Shown here piece by piece: positions 49,761 through 58,957 of a stretch of DNA of 58,957 nt (its first letter is position 1; each line of letters starts with the position of its first letter). The position numbers were made by a program, and so were the translations under genes. The stretch comes from Candidatus Uhrbacteria bacterium CG10_big_fil_rev_8_21_14_0_10_48_16 (GTDB lineage Bacteria > Patescibacteriota > Patescibacteriia > UBA9934 > GWF2-40-263). The notes under the pieces were generated by a model, which saw only the letters and a program-made list of their open reading frames with translations, did not search any database and had not been told where the DNA came from. The stretch lies in contig PFEU01000015.1 of NCBI GenBank assembly GCA_002793515.1, positions 1 through 58,957 of the forward strand, read 5' to 3'.

Positions 49761-51089
49761 TTATGGGGTAATTCTATTGATCATGCGTGGGAATGGGATG
49801 GTTTCGCGGACGTGGTGGAGACCACAGGTCCAGGCAACGATGCGTTCGAGACCGTAACCGAACCCGGAGTGTGGGACCGAGCCGTAACGGCGCAGGTCGA
49901 GATACCACTCAAACGGAGCTGGATCAAGACCGTGCTCACGAATGCGCTCCATAAGTGTCTCGTAATCATCCTCGCGCTGGGAGCCTCCAATAATTTCTCC
50001 ATACCCTTCTGGCGCAAGAAGGTCATTGTTCAAGACGCGTGTTGGATCTGCCGGATCGCGCTTCATATAGAAGGCCTTCACCACGGCTGGATACTTTTCA
50101 AGGAAGATCGGCTTATCGTATTGCTTTGTAAGAAGCGTTTCATCGTCTGCCCCAAGATCATCCATCTCCCCAATATCACTTCCCATCTCCCGGAGCTTTG
50201 CGACCGCCTCTGCGTGCGTTAAGTGTACGAATGGCGCTTGTACTTTTTTGAGAGGTTCAACATCACGCTCCAACACCTTCAGCTCATGCGCACAGTGTTC
50301 AAGCACATCGGCAACGATGCGACAGATAAGTTCTTCCTGAATTTTCATGTTCCCTTCGTGCTCCACAAACGCGGCTTCCGCATCCATCATCCAGAACTCT
50401 GTGAGATGGCGACGTGTCTTTGATTTCTCCGCACGAAACACCGGACCGAAATCAAACGCTCGTCCGAGACTCATAATCCCCGCCTCTAGGTACAACTGTC
50501 CCGACTGAGCAAGATAGGCTTTGCTTTGAGAAGTCGTCTCATCTGCCTTCTCTTCATCTGCGAAATAATCGAGTTCAAACAAGTCTGTTGTTCCCTCACA
50601 CGACGTTGGGGTCAAAATCGGGGTATCGAATTTAATAAACCCGTTCTCGTGAAAATAGGCGTAGGTCGAAGTAATAATTCGATCACGAACACGTTGAACC
50701 GCCCACTGACTTTCCGCACGCAACCACAGATGTCGCTGATCAAGAAGAAAATCAGGACCATGCTCTTTCTTTCCAATAGGGTATCCCTCTTCCGCAATCT
50801 GAATCGCTTCGATCGATTGTCCTTCAAGCTCAAACCCAAGAGGCGCACGTGCATCCTCCTTTACCAGCCCACGAATGATGACCGAGGACTCAAGACGCAT
50901 GCCTTCGAGGATGGCCCATTGATCTTCTGGGAGATCCGTCTTCATATACACCGCCTGCATACGACCGGTCCCGTCGCGAAACTGTAAAAAGAAAATCTTT
51001 CCGCTTGAACGGAAATTATAGCACCAGCCTTTGAGTTCTACCTCTTCTCCAATGTGCTGATGAACTTGTGAAACAGTAAGTGTCGTCAT
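49761..51089 (-). CDS. asnS: Asparagine-tRNA ligase
   Basis: Class IIb; 'GYGEIIGGSQREDDYETL', 'FGYGLERIVAWTCGLHHVRETIPFPRMINRITP'. Confidence 0.93.
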   Translation of the reverse strand: MTTLTVSQVHQHIGEEVELKGWCYNFRSSGKIFFLQFRDGTGRMQAVYMKTDLPEDQWAILEGMRLESSVIIRGLVKEDARAPLGFELEGQSIEAIQIAEEGYPIGKKEHGPDFLLDQRHLWLRAESQWAVQRVRDRIITSTYAYFHENGFIKFDTPILTPTSCEGTTDLFELDYFADEEKADETTSQSKAYLAQSGQLYLEAGIMSLGRAFDFGPVFRAEKSKTRRHLTEFWMMDAEAAFVEHEGNMKIQEELICRIVADVLEHCAHELKVLERDVEPLKKVQAPFVHLTHAEAVAKLREMGSDIGEMDDLGADDETLLTKQYDKPIFLEKYPAVVKAFYMKRDPADPTRVLNNDLLAPEGYGEIIGGSQREDDYETLMERIREHGLDPAPFEWYLDLRRYGSVPHSGFGYGLERIVAWTCGLHHVRETIPFPRMINRITP

Positions 51090-51101
51090 AGTGAGACTAG
51101 C

Positions 51102-51890
51102 TTAGCATACCCCGCATGCAGCCCTCAATGAGGAGGCTGGGATCACAGGAAAATGCGAAATCATAAGGGATTCTACGCTTTCATGAAAACCTAAGAGATC
51201 ATCGGCTCGTAAATGGGGTCGAAGATGCGATGCAAAAGATGCCTCAAGTCCAAAGCGAACAAGTTTCAACGCCCCGTCCGTCATCGGTCTTGAGGCGAAC
51301 CACTGTTGCTGGTCACGCTGGGCACACCCTATACACACCACTCCCCCTTTGAGTCCGTGCCACTGATACTGACCAGACACAATGGTCTCTCGACACGCAA
51401 GACACTGATTCAGTTCTGGACGATACCCGACACACATCAACAGCTTCAAAGCAAACCCTCCTAATAAAAATCCCGCACGCTCTTGTGATATTTGTGTATC
51501 GTCATTCAAAAATTCTAACCACGAAAGAAGCAGATGATAAATGTTCGAGTCATGTTCGTCCGCGCGCGTTCCAATATCAACAAGGTGGAGAGCATTTTGA
51601 GCAAGAACGAGTTTGGGAAGGTTCGCATAAATCGAAGGGAACGATTGGAGTCGATCAACTCCCGCCACAATTTGATATGCCCGACCATGAATCAACATGA
51701 GATCAACAATCGCCACCGTCTCCAGATGTGGGGTGAGCTTCGCAAGCGTCTTATGTCCTCCACGGGCGAGAAATTCCACCTTTCCTTTGGTGGGAGTGAA
51801 AACCGAATACCAACGATCCACTTCCTTGTGGTCGCGTCGCGATAAAACAATCCCTTTTGTTTGATAGATGACAGACATAACTACCGTCAC
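51102..51890 (-). CDS. recO: DNA repair protein RecO
   Basis: 'TKGIVLSRRDHKEVDRWYSVFTPTKGKVEFLARGG', Cys pair 'CLAC...CIGC'. Confidence 0.92.
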   Translation of the reverse strand: MTVVMSVIYQTKGIVLSRRDHKEVDRWYSVFTPTKGKVEFLARGGHKTLAKLTPHLETVAIVDLMLIHGRAYQIVAGVDRLQSFPSIYANLPKLVLAQNALHLVDIGTRADEHDSNIYHLLLSWLEFLNDDTQISQERAGFLLGGFALKLLMCVGYRPELNQCLACRETIVSGQYQWHGLKGGVVCIGCAQRDQQQWFASRPMTDGALKLVRFGLEASFASHLRPHLRADDLLGFHESVESLMISHFPVIPASSLRAACGVC

Positions 51891-52081
51891 TCACGGGCCG
51901 AATAAGAATCATGAAAATAGAAGCATCTGAAGTGAGTCCTGATGTTCCGGTCTGAGGAAACTGATCTTCCCCCGGAGCGTAATACGTCCCAAAGAGAATA
52001 TCAATACAACAACAAGAGTGATGCGAAGTGCATCACTCTGAAACCATTCAATCAATTGAAGGAATCCCATTTCAAACATGG

Positions 52082-53035
52082 TTAGTACACGAGTCCATCT
52101 TTCAATCGATCAGGATCGATTGTGCGATCAAAGCACGTATACCCGCTCATGTGAGACCAGGTATTAAAATTTCCTCCTATGTCGTAATACATCATGGGCA
52201 TCACCGTTCGAATTTCATCGACGGAACCATCTGCTTCTGTCGTGAATGTCGCACAAAGTTGAAAACTGAGATCTCCGGTCACGAGGTACGCATACTCAAC
52301 TCCGGATTCAGGATCCATTGGATTTCGATATCCAAGAATATCGTCTTCAAGTACCGCAAGATTCTCTGGGAGCACTTCCTTATCTTGCCAATAACCAACA
52401 ATGCTCGACTGAATCGTTGAAAGATCTGAAACGCGTTGTTGGTCAAGTCGAACATCGCGCTGTTTGCTTGGACTTCCCACAACGATCATGCTCGCCACAA
52501 TCGCCAGAACAATAATCACAGAACTTCCCACAGCCGCTCCCATGGTCACGCGTGTAGGTGCCCCTGGATCACGCTTTAATTCCCACAGGTAATACCAAAA
52601 CGAGGCAACAGCCACTAACAAAACACAAACGACTTTTAAGGCAAATCGTGTCGTCAGTTCTCCATCGAGGAAATAATTAATGAGTGTGATCAGATCAATA
52701 ATAATGGTGATCGACGCCACAAAGAGCATGAGATGCAGAAGCCACTTACGAATCCAAATATGTTGCTTGTCTGTATCGGCGCGCAAATCCTTTCCAATAA
52801 AAATCGACATGAAGATCACCACAGGCCAAGAAACAATAAGCGCAGAGATCGCTCCTCGAATGGCCTGGAGCGCTCCCTCTCGATACCAGTAATCAAGCTG
52901 GTCAGGGAACTGAATATTAATGTACTGGAACATGAGCGTTAAAAAACTCACAACCCCCACGATAAACATGGCGATCAAAAGAAGATACGAAAAGACATCT
53001 CGGGCGGAGCTTTTCGATGAATGTTGTTTTGTCAT
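52082..53035 (-). CDS. Membrane protein with DUF5671-like domain
   Basis: 'RDVFSYLLLIAMFIVGVVSFLTLMFQYIN...AIRGAISALIVSWPVVIFM'. Confidence 0.8.
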   Translation of the reverse strand: MTKQHSSKSSARDVFSYLLLIAMFIVGVVSFLTLMFQYINIQFPDQLDYWYREGALQAIRGAISALIVSWPVVIFMSIFIGKDLRADTDKQHIWIRKWLLHLMLFVASITIIIDLITLINYFLDGELTTRFALKVVCVLLVAVASFWYYLWELKRDPGAPTRVTMGAAVGSSVIIVLAIVASMIVVGSPSKQRDVRLDQQRVSDLSTIQSSIVGYWQDKEVLPENLAVLEDDILGYRNPMDPESGVEYAYLVTGDLSFQLCATFTTEADGSVDEIRTVMPMMYYDIGGNFNTWSHMSGYTCFDRTIDPDRLKDGLVY

Positions 53036-53137
53036 ATGGATCTAGTATACCCTTTTTTCTATAGAAAAAGGAAAAGATACATTGACGAGCCTCTAAAAAT
53101 CTCCTATTCTCAAAGTCCTTGATTCACAGGAGAACCC

Positions 53138-53455
53138 ATGAGACAGACTCAGCTTGTCGGGACGGCGAGATTCACACAAGCAAACAGCGAACACACTGGT
53201 AAGATCACCATTGTGCAAGGGATACAAAGCATCTTCAACCTTGTGACCATCGAAAACGTCGGCCAGGGCAAGGTCAAATTCGATCGAGATGGATCGTTCA
53301 GGGGATCCTGGGCCATGAACAACGAGATCTACGACGTTGATGGTAAAGCCCATGGCGACCAAAGCTCCTGGGACGGAACCTTCATCCTCCGTCACGTTGA
53401 GACCAGTGCCATCATCGCTCGAGGATCCTTCCACGTCGAAAAAACCAGCAGGTGA
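53138..53455 (+). CDS. Small orphan beta-rich protein
   Basis: SD AGGAG before ATG; TTGACG-17-TATTCT promoter upstream; terminator downstream. Confidence 0.6.
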   Translation: MRQTQLVGTARFTQANSEHTGKITIVQGIQSIFNLVTIENVGQGKVKFDRDGSFRGSWAMNNEIYDVDGKAHGDQSSWDGTFILRHVETSAIIARGSFHVEKTSR

Positions 53456-53473
53456 ACTGCTAGTGTCTCTTCT

Positions 53474-53502
53474 CTAGAGCCGTACGGGCTCTTTTATTTT
53501 TC
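53474..53502 (+). terminator. Intrinsic terminator
   Basis: AGAGCC-GTAC-GGGCTCTTTTATTTTT. Confidence 0.75.
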
Positions 53503-53511
53503 TGATTTTTC

Positions 53512-53916
53512 TTACCCTCTCAAAAAGAACACAGCAACAAACAGCACCATAAAGTTTATTGTCGAAACAACACACCAGGTACAAAAAGCTCGTAACACCA
53601 AAGCCTGAATGTACGTAAAGTACAGTGAAAAAAGAAACCCAACGACCACCACCGCCGTCACAGGCCAAAACGGAATCATTCCTTGGATGAACAGCCAAGT
53701 TCCAATGAGAATCGCGACATACATGGCGAGGCCTGCGTAGGAATTTGGAAACCCAAACAATTTACTTTGCGGACTCATTTGGACTTTTTTACACCACTCG
53801 TCTGGGAAAAAGAGGCATTTTACAGGAGTCTTCGTTATGGAGTGATACGAAAGATAGAGCGTATCAAGAAGTCCGATACCCGCAAAAATGAATAAGAGCG
53901 TTTGATATAAAGGCAT
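53512..53916 (-). CDS. Vitamin K epoxide reductase (VKOR) family protein
   Basis: 4-TM, 'FCTWCVVSTINF' CxxC motif, loop Cys 'CLFF..EWC'. Confidence 0.9.
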   Translation of the reverse strand: MPLYQTLLFIFAGIGLLDTLYLSYHSITKTPVKCLFFPDEWCKKVQMSPQSKLFGFPNSYAGLAMYVAILIGTWLFIQGMIPFWPVTAVVVVGFLFSLYFTYIQALVLRAFCTWCVVSTINFMVLFVAVFFLRG

Positions 53917-53948
53917 ATGAAAAATTGGTTATAGATCGTATGAATAGG

Positions 53949-54266
53949 CTATTCAATCGGGAATCCAGCCATCTCCCATGCGGTAATTCCTCCCTCAACA
54001 TTATAAACCTCTTTAAACCCAGCCTGATCGAGAACTCCGCACATCGCAGAACTTCTTCCGCCCGTCCGACACTGAACGTACACATGATCATACGCACGCA
54101 GAGCTTCCTTATACAGGGCAATCTTATCAAGCGGTTTATTGTGCGCTCCAGGGATATGTCCTTCGAAGTACTCCTCAGGAGATCGAACATCAATAAGAAT
54201 AGATGTCTTCATCTGCTCTGGATCATGTAGAACGTTGTGTAAATCTTGAACGGAAATGCGTTTCAT
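53949..54266 (-). CDS. Rhodanese-domain protein
   Basis: 'VYVQCRTGGRSSAMCGVLDQAGFKEVYNVEGGITAW'. Confidence 0.94.
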   Translation of the reverse strand: MKRISVQDLHNVLHDPEQMKTSILIDVRSPEEYFEGHIPGAHNKPLDKIALYKEALRAYDHVYVQCRTGGRSSAMCGVLDQAGFKEVYNVEGGITAWEMAGFPIE

Positions 54267-54293
54267 ACAAATGAATTTTTGACTGCACGATGA

Positions 54294-55784
54294 TTAGGAA
54301 ACGAGTTTTATTAAAAACCGATAGATCTCAACCATCGCAAACGTATCGAGTTTGCAATACGCGAGTAAGTCTTTCGCAATGTGATCCTTTTCCTCTGTGG
54401 GAGTCGCAGGGTTGATCATACGTTCCCAACGCTCAATCGCCTGATCTCCTTTTTGAATCCCAAGTGCTTTGTAGGTGAGGTGCGGAACGATCACGGGCAA
54501 TACGTTCTTAATGCTGGCACTCCCCTTAAACTCCGCATCCACATAATAGCTTTTGGAAAAGACCGTCATGAGATCAAACATGTTGTCATTGATCTGCTCA
54601 ATAAAATCCGCCTTGTCTGGATGGAGTTCCGCGAGTTTCATGTTTCGCTGTTTTTCATACGTGCTGTACCACGAGATGACTGTCGCATGTGGATTCATAT
54701 CTTCGATCATGCGATCAAGTAGTGGTCGCGTAAAATCTCCAACCGGATCCTTCACCAAAAACTCCTTGTGCTCAAGCGTTCCGTCTTCTTGCAACGTATG
54801 GAGAGAGTACTGAAAGGGCACTTGCTCATAGGCGCCAAATCCATCAAAACGTGGAATGGCACTTGAATATCCTTCGTAATCGAAAAACTGCAACGGAAAG
54901 ATAAGCTCACTCAGGAGTTCCTTGATCCCCTCATGGTCGATGATCGGCGACCCAGCCATATAGGCATCGTACTGTGCTCTTTTTGCCCCCTTCAGTTTTT
55001 CTGGATTGTCGATATCTTCAATGCGAAAAATACTCCGGTCAATCCAGTCATAAAACAATGCCTTGCTTCCTCCGATCCGATTAATATCATGAACAGAATA
55101 TTCCGGGACATCCGGATAGGAATAGGCAAACGTCGTACATTGGGCGGAACGTCCACGATACAGACAGTCACATCCCTTTGGTTCAGGTCCGCTCAACTCA
55201 ACTTTCATGGCCTCCATTTCTTCTCTCACAGCTTCTTCGGCCATCAGAACCTCCTCTGTCAAATCTGCGGTGATAAACAATTCCTGAAAATTAACTTTCC
55301 CCTTCTGTCGGTAAGCGCTATTGAGATGAATCACTCCGGCCTTTACAATCGTCAGTCCCGTTCCCTCAATGACCTGTTTCTGAAAAGCAAGATCATTCAC
55401 ATGATGATGAGGCACCTCTCTTTTTACATCATTCGTCGCTTTCACTTCGTACAGCTCCCACCCATTCAATACGCCATTCCATCGCAAAATATCCGCTTGC
55501 ACAAAAAACTCCTCGAATGAAAACGCTCCTTGAAAAAGCGTATCTGGTTTCAACGCAAGCACATTTTGCGTTTGAGGCACGGCGCGCATCCCAACGAGTT
55601 CAATCAGTGTCCCCTCAGGAAAAAGATGTCGTGCGGACTCATCGGCGACGTTTCCTTCTTCAATAATCTTCTTTTCAAATTCGGAAAGCTCTTTCCCTTG
55701 AAACAGGTCCGGTTTGTGCTTACGCAACCACAAATTCTTCCGACAAAAGGTATATTCAAGATAATCCGTTTTTGTGATGTACAT
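54294..55784 (-). CDS. DUF2779-domain protein with Cas4/PD-(D/E)XK-like N-terminal region
   Basis: 'TKTDYLEYTFCRKNLWLR', 'ADILRWN..GWELYEVKAT', 'FFDYEGYSSAIPRFDGFGAYEQVPFQYSLH'. Confidence 0.85.
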   Translation of the reverse strand: MYITKTDYLEYTFCRKNLWLRKHKPDLFQGKELSEFEKKIIEEGNVADESARHLFPEGTLIELVGMRAVPQTQNVLALKPDTLFQGAFSFEEFFVQADILRWNGVLNGWELYEVKATNDVKREVPHHHVNDLAFQKQVIEGTGLTIVKAGVIHLNSAYRQKGKVNFQELFITADLTEEVLMAEEAVREEMEAMKVELSGPEPKGCDCLYRGRSAQCTTFAYSYPDVPEYSVHDINRIGGSKALFYDWIDRSIFRIEDIDNPEKLKGAKRAQYDAYMAGSPIIDHEGIKELLSELIFPLQFFDYEGYSSAIPRFDGFGAYEQVPFQYSLHTLQEDGTLEHKEFLVKDPVGDFTRPLLDRMIEDMNPHATVISWYSTYEKQRNMKLAELHPDKADFIEQINDNMFDLMTVFSKSYYVDAEFKGSASIKNVLPVIVPHLTYKALGIQKGDQAIERWERMINPATPTEEKDHIAKDLLAYCKLDTFAMVEIYRFLIKLVS

Positions 55785-55868
55785 AGTGACCGCATGATAC
55801 CAAAGTTTTCATACTATGGGGGAGATATCCATAGAAACATCCTCTTTCTCATGTTACCATCCCTTCAT

Positions 55869-58091
55869 ATGACCATTCCCTCTCATGCACAGATTGTGCG
55901 TTGGCTCACCATCGCCACCTGCTGTACGCCTCTGTTATTTGCCCCGTTCGTACTCACCCCATTTCAGGCTCCAACGTTCCTGGCGTTTAGCGCACTCGTT
56001 GCGATCACGCTTCCATTTTATCTCTCTTGGATCAAGCAAGAACGCTCACTGTTTCCAGACAAAGGGAATCCTCTCCTTCTTGCCGTCATATTCTATCTGG
56101 GGATTCGTCTCATCAGTGCGGTATTTGGCGTGGATCCATGGAATAGTTTTTTTGGAAACGAAGCCCGTATCGGAGGACTCATTCTTCAGCTCCACCTCTT
56201 TCTTTTTACCTTGTACCTTTTTGCGTTGCTAAAATTCGATCGTGAAAAATTTTTCCGCTCTGTTTCTACCACGTTCATCCTTCTTGCGAGTATTGCCAGT
56301 CTCCACGGAATTCTCGAATATCTGAATATTCTCACCCCTCTCTCCGCAGGCTTTGAGTCACGAAGTAGTAGCGTGTTTGGAAACCCTGCCTTCTTTGCCT
56401 CCTTTTTAGTGATTCCCTTGTTTTTGGCGATAGCACGATCCCTATCCGAAACATCTAAAAAATACAAACGCCTTTTCCAAGGAGCAACTGTTCTCACCTT
56501 CCTTGCCATCCTGACAACGGGAACACGGGGAGCATTTCTTGCGATCATCATTGGAATACTTCTCACGATCACCCTTCGAGTCGTCTTCACCTCAACCACA
56601 AAAACACGTCGCCGGCTCATCTTAAGCGCACTCGTGTTTCTCATCCTCCTCACCGGATCATTTGGCATTGCTCGCACGATCGCTCAACCCGACACGGAAC
56701 TCTACCGATTTACGCACCTATTCACAGACACCGGTGTCGAACGATTTGCCTACTGGAACATGTCTTGGAAGGGATGGAAGGAACACCCGATTCTTGGAAA
56801 CGGCTACGAGAACTTCTACCAAACAAGTACCTCACATTTCGATCCTGCTCTCTATGAATTTTCGAACTTTTGGATCGACAAGCCCCATAATGCGTTTTTC
56901 GAAATCCTCTCTACCGGAGGATTGCTCTCCTTGGTGAGCTATCTCACGCTGATTGGACTGATGCTCTACGCACTCAGGCAATCCATACGTAAAGAGAACG
57001 ACTCATGGACTCCTCTTCTGTTGATCGGAGCCGTCATAGCCTATCTCGTCCAAGCATTCTTTCTCTTTGACCTCCTTGATTCACAAATCCCTTTTGCGTT
57101 TCTTCTTGCCTATACGGTGCTCTTATTTGAGAAGGATCGTGCCCCCACAGGAGCAATCCCTCTCTCCAAAAAAGCGCTTCCGATTTTGATTCTTGGCGGG
57201 GTCGGGACGGTCGCTCTCATCGTGTTCTTCTATGCTCCCATGTTGCATGATCTCTTCTACGCCATGGAGTCTCAAGATGCGGTAAAGCACAAAAATTGGG
57301 AGCTTGCCCTTGAGGATACCGCAAAGATTGGGACCTCTTGGATGGCGTTTGATCACCACCTCACCGCGCGAAACCGCTATGACCTCTTACAACAAGCGAT
57401 AGATGCCAATGTTCGAAATGCATCGTTTTATACGGAACTCTTTCATCTGACCTACGAAGCGCAGGAGCGTGCGATTGCACGACACCCGCAACATATGGAG
57501 TACCTCAATGAACGTATTGGTACCCTGATCTTTGAAGCCCGATTAAAAGCAAAGCCCGTTTCAGATGAGGCCTTCACCTTAGCTCAACGGTCGATTGCCC
57601 TTGCGCCAAATCGCATCGAGTCCCTCTTTCTTCTGAGCCAAGTCTATCAACAAAACAATGAATGGGAATCCGCGATCGACACGATTGAACAAGCCGTGCG
57701 TATTGCTCCCTCGAATGCCCTCGCTATGGGAACCTTAGGCATGTTGTATTTCCAAACAGGAGAAAAGGAACAAGGCGCCCTCTATCTGCGTCGTGCGCTT
57801 GAAAAGGATTTTCAGTTTCTCCCTTCCTACGTAACGGTTGTGAGCCTTCTCTCAAACTACTATGCCGAGATAGGAGATTGGGAATCCAATATTGCCCTCT
57901 TCACGCTTGCCATCGAACGCTTGCCCTACGATTTTGATCTCTACACCACCCTCGCCACGTCCTACCACATGGCGGGAGACGACGAAGGAGCACGAAGAAT
58001 TGCGGAACAACTTCTTGCCATCGATCCATCCACAGAGGAAGGGGTACGAGCATTTTTAGAAACCCTTGACACACAAGAAGAGGTGTACTAA
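55869..58091 (+). CDS. O-antigen ligase (Wzy_C)-like polytopic protein with C-terminal TPRs
   Basis: Many TMs, 'TTGTRGAFLAIIIG', 'NGYENFYQTST..DKPHNAFFEILSTGGLL'; TPRs 'NRIESLFLLSQVYQQNNEWESAIDTIEQAVRIAPSNALAMGTLGMLYF'. Confidence 0.88.
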   Translation: MTIPSHAQIVRWLTIATCCTPLLFAPFVLTPFQAPTFLAFSALVAITLPFYLSWIKQERSLFPDKGNPLLLAVIFYLGIRLISAVFGVDPWNSFFGNEARIGGLILQLHLFLFTLYLFALLKFDREKFFRSVSTTFILLASIASLHGILEYLNILTPLSAGFESRSSSVFGNPAFFASFLVIPLFLAIARSLSETSKKYKRLFQGATVLTFLAILTTGTRGAFLAIIIGILLTITLRVVFTSTTKTRRRLILSALVFLILLTGSFGIARTIAQPDTELYRFTHLFTDTGVERFAYWNMSWKGWKEHPILGNGYENFYQTSTSHFDPALYEFSNFWIDKPHNAFFEILSTGGLLSLVSYLTLIGLMLYALRQSIRKENDSWTPLLLIGAVIAYLVQAFFLFDLLDSQIPFAFLLAYTVLLFEKDRAPTGAIPLSKKALPILILGGVGTVALIVFFYAPMLHDLFYAMESQDAVKHKNWELALEDTAKIGTSWMAFDHHLTARNRYDLLQQAIDANVRNASFYTELFHLTYEAQERAIARHPQHMEYLNERIGTLIFEARLKAKPVSDEAFTLAQRSIALAPNRIESLFLLSQVYQQNNEWESAIDTIEQAVRIAPSNALAMGTLGMLYFQTGEKEQGALYLRRALEKDFQFLPSYVTVVSLLSNYYAEIGDWESNIALFTLAIERLPYDFDLYTTLATSYHMAGDDEGARRIAEQLLAIDPSTEEGVRAFLETLDTQEEVY

Positions 58092-58105
58092 TGTACAAGT
58101 ACACT

Positions 58106-58441
58106 ATGTCTACTCCAACAGATTGGCGGGAAGATCTTGTCCATCTCATACAGCTTGCCGATGAGGACCCAACGGTTCTCCCTGCCCTTCTTGAGGACTT
58201 GCTTACCCCCGAAGAACTCACAGCCATGGCTCAACGATGGCAGATTATCAAAGAACTTTATCGAGGCACCCCTCAGCGCGAAATCTCCCAAACCCTTGGG
58301 GTGGGAGTTGCGACCGTCACGCGCGGTTCACGCATGCTGAGAAACCCTCAAGGCGGATTCCGCCGTATCATCGATATGATTTTAAGCACGAAACGTCCAA
58401 CGGGCCTTACCAAGGCCTGGCGAACTCAACTCACGGAATAA
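58106..58441 (+). CDS. TrpR-like protein, YerC/YecD family
   Basis: 'LLTPEELTAMAQRWQIIKELYRGTPQREISQTLGVGVATVTRGSRML'. Confidence 0.9.
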   Translation: MSTPTDWREDLVHLIQLADEDPTVLPALLEDLLTPEELTAMAQRWQIIKELYRGTPQREISQTLGVGVATVTRGSRMLRNPQGGFRRIIDMILSTKRPTGLTKAWRTQLTE

Positions 58442-58442
58442 T

Positions 58443-58500
58443 CCCTGAGCAGAGATTCGTGCTGTCCAAACAGCCTTTCCACTCAGGGAGGGTTGTTTTT
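58443..58500 (+). terminator. Hairpin (CCCTGAG..GCTGT-CCAA-ACAGC..CTCAGGG) followed by a T-rich tract: terminator or leader structure
   Basis: Nested perfect stems, T-rich 3' side. Confidence 0.55.
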
Positions 58501-58514
58501 ATTCGGAGCGTCGC

Positions 58515-58957
58515 ATGACCACAAGACCCATCTCTCTCACGACCCGTACCGGCGAACAGATCCGTGTTCGCCTGCTCGACTCGCTTCCCTCTCGTGAGCA
58601 CGCCATCGTGTCCGCTTCTGAGGGATTCGGTCAGCCCATCGACCCGGCTCTGAGTCTGGATGTGGAAGAGCATCTTGATGCGTGCCACTTCGGATTCCAG
58701 TTCCTCGACGCAGACGGGCAGATCGCGGGGTTCACGCTCTTCAAGCACTTCGACGACCTTCTGTGTGGAGGCGGAATGATGATCCGACCTCGCTTCCAGA
58801 AGTCCGGTCTCGTGCGCGAAGGGATCAAACTCGCACGTGACCGCACGCAGGCACGCTTCCTGGCGTACCGCACGCAGTCTCCGCGCATGTGGTCTGCCGG
58901 ACGGAGCGTCACCCGCATCTGGGGTCTGGCACAGATGTTAGTCATTATTTTGTAAGA
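58515..58957 (+). CDS. GC3-rich orphan, possibly GNAT-like; runs to the window edge
   Basis: GGAG SD before ATG; 'GGGMMIRPRFQKSGLVREGIKLARDRTQARFLAYRTQS'; no confident family. Confidence 0.45.

Noticed and set aside
54294-55784. CRISPR-Cas locus
   Set aside because: Cas4-like similarity only; no repeat-spacer array or other cas genes.
55530-55868. N-terminal extension of the 853-aa ORF
   Set aside because: Overlaps the divergent DUF2779 gene and does not resemble the membrane protein; start at 55869 is more likely.

Overview
The window is a gene-dense bacterial chromosome segment, probably from a Candidate Phyla Radiation (Patescibacteria) genome. That assignment is inferred from T4SS-pilin-like surface proteins, thrombospondin type-3 repeat proteins, DUF5671 and DUF2779 proteins and an archaeal-type AspRS. 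Housekeeping genes recognised from motifs: pyk, htrA-like protease, nrdR, ftsZ, ftsA, dgkA, ybeY, rpsU, hisS, lepB, LCP-family lytR, der, pth, dprA, topA, relA/spoT, parB, parA, DD-carboxypeptidase, scpB, scpA, aspS, asnS and recO, plus four tRNAs. The most unusual content: (1) a surface-protein locus (8.4-25.3 kb) with a ~3,500-aa Cys-rich, vWA-containing protein that has a pilin-like N-terminus, and a GatB/YqeY domain read straight into a pilin-like membrane domain; (2) a scattered class of stand-alone orphan genes, mostly GC3-rich, with consensus-like TTGACA promoters and stacked hairpins in their 3' regions; (3) an island between relA and parB (37.6-40.3 kb) where a receiver-domain gene sits inside ~75-bp inverted repeats, next to two attC-like (integron-type) structured sites flanking accessory genes; (4) two inverted copies of a ~130-bp structured repeat around a tRNA-Met gene, whose outer arms differ in sequence but each stay self-complementary; (5) a duplicated tRNA-Leu 3' end. 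All calls come from reading the sequence by eye. No database search or folding program was run.
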